64,000 bases of DNA from Lachnospiraceae bacterium. GTDB taxonomy: Bacteria; Bacillota; Clostridia; Lachnospirales; Lachnospiraceae. The notes under the pieces were generated by a model. It was not told the DNA's origin, did not search any database, and saw nothing but the letters and a program-made list of their open reading frames with translations. The position numbers and the translations under genes are program-made. The DNA is taken from NCBI GenBank assembly GCA_017624235.1, contig JAGANL010000047.1:62001-126000 (forward strand). Direction: 5' to 3'. Shown piece by piece: positions 59,505 to 64,000 of the stretch; the stretch's first letter is position 1, and each line of letters begins with the position of its first letter.

Positions 59505-60494
59505 ATGAATAAAAATAAGAGGATAGAAGAAGCAAGAGATTTTTATGAGAACATTGAGATTCCGAAGGAGCTCTCCGAAAGGGTAGAGAAAGCGATTGCA
59601 GAGCACCCTGAGAAGGAGGAAAGGGCGGAAAAAAAGATACTGTCTATTGGAAGAACGATTACGGCAGCAGCGGCGGCAGCTGTAGTCTGCTTTACCGCAG
59701 CACTCAATACGAGCGAAGCATTTGCCAAAGAAGCGGGAGAGCTGCCGGTCATTGGCGGTCTGGCAAGGGTTCTTACCATACGCTCCTATGAATCGCACGA
59801 GAATGATGTCAATATAGCGGTGCGGGTTCCAGCAGTAGAGGTGGAAGAGAATGCAGGCAGCCAGGAAAATCTGTCGGAAGCAGAACAGGAGACTCTGCAG
59901 GAGGGCGGTATGGAGACTATGACGGCGGAACAGCTTGCGGAGCAAAAAGAGTTTACCGGAGATATCAATGCGGAAATTGAGAAGATCGTGGATGAGTTTG
60001 TAAAGAAAGCGGAGCAGGATTTTGCAGAATCTAAGGAAGCATTCTTTGCTACCGGAGGCACGGAGGAAGAATGGGGCGGTCGCGAGATGGATGTGCAGAC
60101 AGATTATGAGGTCAAATACCAGAAGGGATCGGTTCTGTCCATGGTGCTGACACTGAATGAAGTATGGGTTGCAGCTTACGGTGAGCAGTATTATTATAAT
60201 CTGGATCTTTCTACGAACCGGGAGCTTACCCTAAAGGATGTGCTGGGTGAGGATTATCAGCGCATTGCAGACGAAACGATTGTTGCTCAGATGTATGAGA
60301 GAGCTGAAAGCGAAGGTTATGTATACTGGGGCGTAACCGATACCGACGATGAGATTGATATGGGAGGATTTGACGGAGTAGATGAGGAGACGAAATTCTA
60401 CCTCAATGAGCAGGGCAATCCGGTCGTATGCTTTGCGAAGTATGAGGTTGGCCCCGGCTATATGGGGGTACAGGAATTTGAAATTGTAAAATAA
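59505..60494 (+). CDS. RsiV-like anti-sigma factor (DUF3298/DUF4163 type)
   Basis: A 329-residue single-pass membrane protein. The cytoplasmic N-terminus (about 1-45) would hold the sigma factor. The helix (about 47-70, ITAAAAAAVVCFTAALN) spans the membrane. The extracellular part includes an acidic linker and a C-terminal DUF3298-like domain (QTDYEVKYQKGSVLSMVLTL, YYYNLDLSTNRELTLKDVLG, FYLNEQGNPVVCFAKYEVGP). In Bacillus, RsiV binds lysozyme through this region and is then cleaved to free SigV. The ATG at 59505 is chosen because AAAGGAG lies seven bases upstream; ATG 59499 is too close to it. A terminator follows. Confidence 0.88.
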   Translation: MNKNKRIEEARDFYENIEIPKELSERVEKAIAEHPEKEERAEKKILSIGRTITAAAAAAVVCFTAALNTSEAFAKEAGELPVIGGLARVLTIRSYESHENDVNIAVRVPAVEVEENAGSQENLSEAEQETLQEGGMETMTAEQLAEQKEFTGDINAEIEKIVDEFVKKAEQDFAESKEAFFATGGTEEEWGGREMDVQTDYEVKYQKGSVLSMVLTLNEVWVAAYGEQYYYNLDLSTNRELTLKDVLGEDYQRIADETIVAQMYERAESEGYVYWGVTDTDDEIDMGGFDGVDEETKFYLNEQGNPVVCFAKYEVGPGYMGVQEFEIVK

Positions 60495-60529
60495 AGAAGT
60501 GATGAAAGGTGCCTGAAGGCAGTTTGCTT

Positions 60530-60569
60530 CACCCCAGCTACAGTGAACTCTGGCTGGGGTGATTTTTTC
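60530..60569 (+). terminator. Terminator of the ECF sigma/anti-sigma operon
   Basis: CACCCCAGC (60530-60538) with GCTGGGGTG (60553-60561), 14-base loop, followed by a run of six T. Confidence 0.93.
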
Positions 60570-60645
60570 AGGCCGGAGTTTTTTTATGAGGGGGGAATAC
60601 ATATATATTATAGGAAAAGATATATGACAAAGGCAATGGACAGAA

Positions 60646-61968
60646 GTGGAAAATGTTGTAAAAGGGATATTGACAAGGCTGCGTGTTGTGGCAGCCATGC
60701 TTCTCGTAACCGTGATGGCAGGAAGCTGCCCGATTGTATGTCTGGCGGAAGAAACAGGGGAGCCGACCGAACTGTATGCCAGGGCGGCAGTACTGATGGA
60801 TGCGGACAGCGGCAGGGTGCTCTATAGTAAAAATGGCGAAGAGGTACTGCCGATGGCAAGTACGACCAAGATTATGACCTGTATTGTAGCGTTGGAAAAT
60901 GGTAATCCGGAGGATCAGGTCACGGTATCATTCTATGCGGCAGGACAGCCTAAGGTGCATCTGGGGCTGGTGAAAGGACAGAAAATCCGCATGGAGGATC
61001 TTTTCTATTCCATGATGTTGGAGTCACACAATGATTCTGCGGTGGCGATTGCAGAGCATATCGGAGGAAAGCTGCTTTCACTGCCGGAAGAAGAAATACG
61101 GAGTCAGGAAGAAAGTAAACAGGCCGTGGCTGCTTTTGCTTGTCTGATGAATCAGAAGGCGAGGGACATCGGCTGTTTTCAAACCTTTTTTGTGACTCCG
61201 AACGGATTGGATGCGGTCTGGAGGGATGAGAACGGAACAGAGAGAAGCCATGCGACAACGGCCAGGGATCTGGCGGCTATCATGCGCTATTGCATCAGGC
61301 AGTCGGAACAAAGGGAGAAGTTTCTGGAGATTACCAGGACTTCTTCTTATTCGTTTACGGATGTTTCCGGGAACAGAAGCTATTCCTGCCAGAATCACAA
61401 TGCCTTTTTACAGATGATGGAGGGGGCTCTGTCCGGTAAGACCGGTTTTACCAATGCAGCAGGCTATTGTTATGTGGGTGCATTGGAAAAAGACGGGAAA
61501 TGCTTTACCGTGGCGTTGCTTGCCTGCGGCTGGCCCAATCACAAGACCTGGAAATGGAGTGATACGAAAAAGCTGATGGCTTATGGGCTCTCTGATTACA
61601 GCTATCATTCCTTTGAAGAAAGAGAACCGGACAGAGAATGGTGTGAGCCGATACCGGTAGAAAACGGGAAGACCGACCATATCGGGGAAGAAGCCTTTAC
61701 AAACGTCAGAATAGAGACAGCCGGAGATGCCAGAGAGGGAATGCTTTTAAAGAAGGGGGAGCAGATTGAATTAAAATGTCAGAAAAAGAGAAGTCTTACG
61801 GCTCCGGTCACAGCGGGGGAGGAGGTCGGACAGATATCTTATCTGGTAGACGGGAAGGTATTTCGGATGGATCTCCTTGTCACAGAAGATGCAGTGGAGC
61901 CGATTGATATGGGGTGGTGTTTGGAGAAGATTCTGGACAGATTTCTGTTGAATGGAATCGCTTTTTGA
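60646..61968 (+). CDS. D-alanyl-D-alanine carboxypeptidase (DacF type), second copy
   Basis: A 440-residue S11-family peptidase acting on peptidoglycan outside the cell. The signal peptide (VVAAMLLVTVMAGSCPIVCLA, cleavage near LAEE) is preceded by a GTG start with only a weak ribosome binding site, so the start is uncertain. Active-site motifs are STTK in MASTTKIMT, SHN in MLESHNDSA (Ser-x-Asn) and KTG in LSGKTGFTN. An inserted segment near 150-165 is rich in Glu/Gln. A PBP5-like C-terminal domain ends in a hydrophobic/amphipathic helix. It is only distantly related to the copy at 54946. Being next to a SigV-RsiV-like pair, it might belong to the same cell-wall stress response, but a terminator separates them. 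Confidence 0.92.
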   Translation: MENVVKGILTRLRVVAAMLLVTVMAGSCPIVCLAEETGEPTELYARAAVLMDADSGRVLYSKNGEEVLPMASTTKIMTCIVALENGNPEDQVTVSFYAAGQPKVHLGLVKGQKIRMEDLFYSMMLESHNDSAVAIAEHIGGKLLSLPEEEIRSQEESKQAVAAFACLMNQKARDIGCFQTFFVTPNGLDAVWRDENGTERSHATTARDLAAIMRYCIRQSEQREKFLEITRTSSYSFTDVSGNRSYSCQNHNAFLQMMEGALSGKTGFTNAAGYCYVGALEKDGKCFTVALLACGWPNHKTWKWSDTKKLMAYGLSDYSYHSFEEREPDREWCEPIPVENGKTDHIGEEAFTNVRIETAGDAREGMLLKKGEQIELKCQKKRSLTAPVTAGEEVGQISYLVDGKVFRMDLLVTEDAVEPIDMGWCLEKILDRFLLNGIAF

Positions 61969-62132
61969 CGGAAAAGCGGGAAACTGGTTTACATTTTGCT
62001 AAAATTTTTCAATTTTTACTAGGCGATTTGACGGAAGTGTGTTATACTTCTAAAGTACGCGAAAGTGTGGGAGTCTCTGCGCTTTTGTAAAAATGTTTTA
62101 TATTTAATTATTATAAATGGAGGGCTGAAAAC

Positions 62133-63560
62133 ATGAGTACTACTTCAAAAGCGAGTCAAAGAATAGCAGCTTTACTCGATGAAAACAGTTTCGTTGAAAT
62201 CGGTGCGCTCGTTACAGCAAGAGCAACGGATTTTAATCTGAAACAGACGGAAACTCCTTCTGACGGTGTTGTAACCGGTTATGGAGTGATTAACGGCAAT
62301 CTTGTGTATGTATACAGCCAGGATGCATCCGTATTAAACGGCTCCGTTGGTGAAATGCACGCAAAGAAAATTGCAAACCTCTATGATTTGGCTATGAAGA
62401 CAGGAGCACCTGTCATCGGGCTGATTGATTCTACAGGACTTAGATTGCAGGAGGCTACCGACGCACTGAATGCTTTCGGTGAGATTTATTTAAAGCAGGT
62501 GAATGCATCCGGTGTGATTCCGCAGATTACAGCAGTTCTGGGAACCTGTGGCGGCGGTCTTGCTATTATGCCGACACTGACAGACTTCACTTTCATGGAA
62601 GAGAAAAATGCGAAGTTATTCGTAAACTCTCCAAATGCACTGGAAGGAAATAATGATTCCAAGTGTGATACTGCATCTGCTGCATTCCAGAGCACAGAGA
62701 CAGCAAATGTAGATGTGGTTGCAGATGAGGCAACTATTTTTGCAAAGATTCGTGAACTGGTTTCCCTGCTTCCGGCAAACAATGAGGATGATATGTCCTT
62801 TGAAGAGTGCACAGATGATTTAAACAGAGCAAGTGCAGAGCTTGCAAACTGTGTGGGAGATACCTCTATCGCACTTTCCATTCTTTCTGACAACAATGTT
62901 TTCTTTGAAGTAAAAGAGAACTATGCAAAGGATATGGTAACCGGATTTATCAAATTAAACGGTGTGACCGTAGGTGCTGTTGCAAACCGCAGTGAGGTTT
63001 ACGCTGACGGCGAGGTAAAAGAGAAATTTGAGGCAGCTCTTTCCGTAAGAGGATGCGAGAAAGCGGCTGATTTCGTAAACTTCTGTGACGCATTCGGTAT
63101 TCCGGTACTGACACTGACCAATGTAAAGGGTTATGCAGCTACCGTATGTGCTGAGAAGAAGATTGCAGCTGCAGTTGCAAAGCTTACATATGCATTCGCA
63201 AACGCTACCGTTCCGAAGGTAAACGTAGTAATCGGACAGGCATTCGGAAGCGCATACGTTGCTATGAACTCCAAGGCAATCGGCGCTGACATCACCATGG
63301 CATGGCCGGATGCACAGATTGGCAGCATGGATGCGAAAAATGCAGCCCAGATTATGTACGAAGGCCAGGGCGCTGACGTGATCAAAGAGAAGGCAGCAGA
63401 GTATGCAGCGCTTCAGACAAGCGCAGCCAGCGCAGCAAGAAGAGGATATGTGGATCAGATTGTAGAGCCGGCTGACACCAGAAAATATGTCATCGGTGCA
63501 TTCGAGATGCTGTTCACAAAGAGGGAAGACCGCCCGGCGAAAAAACATGGTACCGTTTAG
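62133..63560 (+). CDS. Biotin-dependent carboxyltransferase / acyl-CoA decarboxylase alpha subunit (MmdA type)
   Basis: A 475-residue protein of the acyl-CoA carboxyltransferase family (crotonase fold, two halves). N-terminal half: RIAALLDENSFVEIGALVTA, GVVTGYGVINGNLVYVYSQD and a glycine-rich oxyanion loop, GTCGGGLAIMPTLTDFTFM. C-terminal half: FIKLNGVTVGAVANRSE, VIGQAFGSAYVAMNSKAIGA and ITMAWPDAQIGSMDAKNAAQ. The family includes MmdA, GcdA and PccB; the small size and the following lipoprotein gene (18 bases later) favour a membrane decarboxylase that drives sodium export. The exact acyl-CoA is not readable. Codon use is like that of rpsB and tsf, suggesting high expression. A TGTTATACT extended -10 at 62040-62048 is a possible promoter. 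Confidence 0.9.
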   Translation: MSTTSKASQRIAALLDENSFVEIGALVTARATDFNLKQTETPSDGVVTGYGVINGNLVYVYSQDASVLNGSVGEMHAKKIANLYDLAMKTGAPVIGLIDSTGLRLQEATDALNAFGEIYLKQVNASGVIPQITAVLGTCGGGLAIMPTLTDFTFMEEKNAKLFVNSPNALEGNNDSKCDTASAAFQSTETANVDVVADEATIFAKIRELVSLLPANNEDDMSFEECTDDLNRASAELANCVGDTSIALSILSDNNVFFEVKENYAKDMVTGFIKLNGVTVGAVANRSEVYADGEVKEKFEAALSVRGCEKAADFVNFCDAFGIPVLTLTNVKGYAATVCAEKKIAAAVAKLTYAFANATVPKVNVVIGQAFGSAYVAMNSKAIGADITMAWPDAQIGSMDAKNAAQIMYEGQGADVIKEKAAEYAALQTSAASAARRGYVDQIVEPADTRKYVIGAFEMLFTKREDRPAKKHGTV

Positions 63561-63577
63561 AAAGGATGATACTTAAT

Positions 63578-64000
63578 ATGAAAAAATTTCTACTTGTATT
63601 AGGTATGATCACCTGTATGATCGGAATGACAGCATGCGGCAAGCAGGCTGAGGAAGCAAAGCCGATTATGGATGAAGCTACAGCAACTGCGACTGCAGAA
63701 TATACCGTGGAGCAGATCGCACAGATCGTTTCCAGCGGTCTTTCCGAGCAGTATGCAGAGGATCCGGTTATTGCAAAGGCTCTGGAGAGCTGGGAAAAGG
63801 CTTTGGCTGATATAGGTGATTATAAGCAAATAGTTGGTTCAGAGGCAGAAATCGATGATGAACAGGCCATCGTAAATGTTTCCATCCAGGGAACAAATCA
63901 CGACGCGGTTGTAGAAGTCATCATGGGTAAGGAAGCTTATACAAGCATCACGACAAACGTTACCTATTCCTTTGGAGAGCTGATGACAAAGGCAGGTCTG
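63578..64000 (+). CDS. Lipoprotein, possibly OadG-like decarboxylase subunit (3' truncated by window edge)
   Basis: The first 141 codons of a gene that runs past the window. The N-terminus is a lipoprotein signal (MKKFLLVLGMITCMIGMTAC with Cys20 as lipidation site). A domain rich in Glu/Ala/Thr follows, resembling DUF3887-type small extracellular domains (WEKALADIGDYKQIVGSEAE). In Lachnospiraceae such lipoproteins downstream of MmdA-like genes can end in an OadG-type membrane helix; whether this one does cannot be seen. Co-transcription with the carboxyltransferase is very likely (18-base gap with AAAGGATG). Confidence 0.7.
   Translation, partial: MKKFLLVLGMITCMIGMTACGKQAEEAKPIMDEATATATAEYTVEQIAQIVSSGLSEQYAEDPVIAKALESWEKALADIGDYKQIVGSEAEIDDEQAIVNVSIQGTNHDAVVEVIMGKEAYTSITTNVTYSFGELMTKAGL

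Noticed and set aside
62028-62048. TTGACG and TATACT as a standard promoter for the carboxyltransferase gene
   Set aside because: The spacing is 9 bases, too short; only the extended -10 part is plausible.

Overview
The window is one uninterrupted run of about 57 protein genes, all on the + strand, from a motile, Gram-positive, anaerobic Firmicute. The gene order motA-motB-fliL-fliM-fliY-cheY-fliO-fliP-fliQ-fliR-flhB-flhA-flhF-flhG-cheB-cheA-cheW-cheC-cheD-sigma28-(swrB-like)-rpsB-tsf is the Bacillus/Clostridia fla/che arrangement. The moderate GC content, strong GGAGG ribosome binding sites, frequent GTG starts, the flavin reductase-rubredoxin fusion and the large hybrid kinases fit a motile Lachnospiraceae (Roseburia/Lachnospira-like). 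The family call is inference; no rRNA gene is present to confirm it.

Region 1 (1-22458) is the distal half of the fla/che operon: stator, switch, export gate, FlhF/FlhG, a c-di-GMP-binding PilZ/YcgR protein, CheB-CheA-CheW-CheC-CheD, a FliA-type sigma factor, a FapA (DUF342) protein and four small proteins, two without a known role. It ends in a hairpin whose loop and 3' arm lie inside a near-consensus promoter for rpsB. Region 2 (22459-26222) holds rpsB, tsf, a flavin reductase-rubredoxin fusion and L-lactate dehydrogenase.

Region 3 (26271-47558) is the most unusual part, a 21-kb signalling island. Operon A encodes a receiver-HD-GYP phosphodiesterase, a hybrid kinase ending in an HPt domain, and a kinase-receiver protein whose C-terminus is a complete DegV (fatty-acid-binding) domain. 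A second chemosensory operon follows, with its own promoter and a strong terminator: PAS kinase, receiver plus degenerate HD-GYP, CheR, CheB, CheY, CheA, CheW and a receptor. After it comes a second copy of the pair hybrid-kinase-HPt plus kinase-receiver-DegV. The kinase-receiver-DegV architecture, present twice and each time coupled to the HPt kinase, is the best candidate here for an undescribed system: possibly fatty-acid or lipid sensing through a phosphorelay, feeding c-di-GMP turnover and motility.

Region 4 (47654-64000) is mainly housekeeping: an AGCS sodium/amino-acid symporter, a Cache-domain receptor, alaS, rpsU, a PF06541 membrane protein, two D-Ala-D-Ala carboxypeptidases, a metallophosphoesterase, scpA-scpB, an ECF sigma factor with an RsiV-like anti-sigma factor and a likely autoregulatory promoter, an MmdA-type carboxyltransferase, and a lipoprotein cut by the window end. 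A 175-bp element with 33-bp inverted repeats sits between the metallophosphoesterase gene and scpA.

The pieces connect. The flagellar operon has CheB, CheC and CheD but no CheR; the only CheR in the window is in the second chemosensory operon. An apparently active HD-GYP enzyme and a PilZ effector give a c-di-GMP route from the kinase island to the flagellum.
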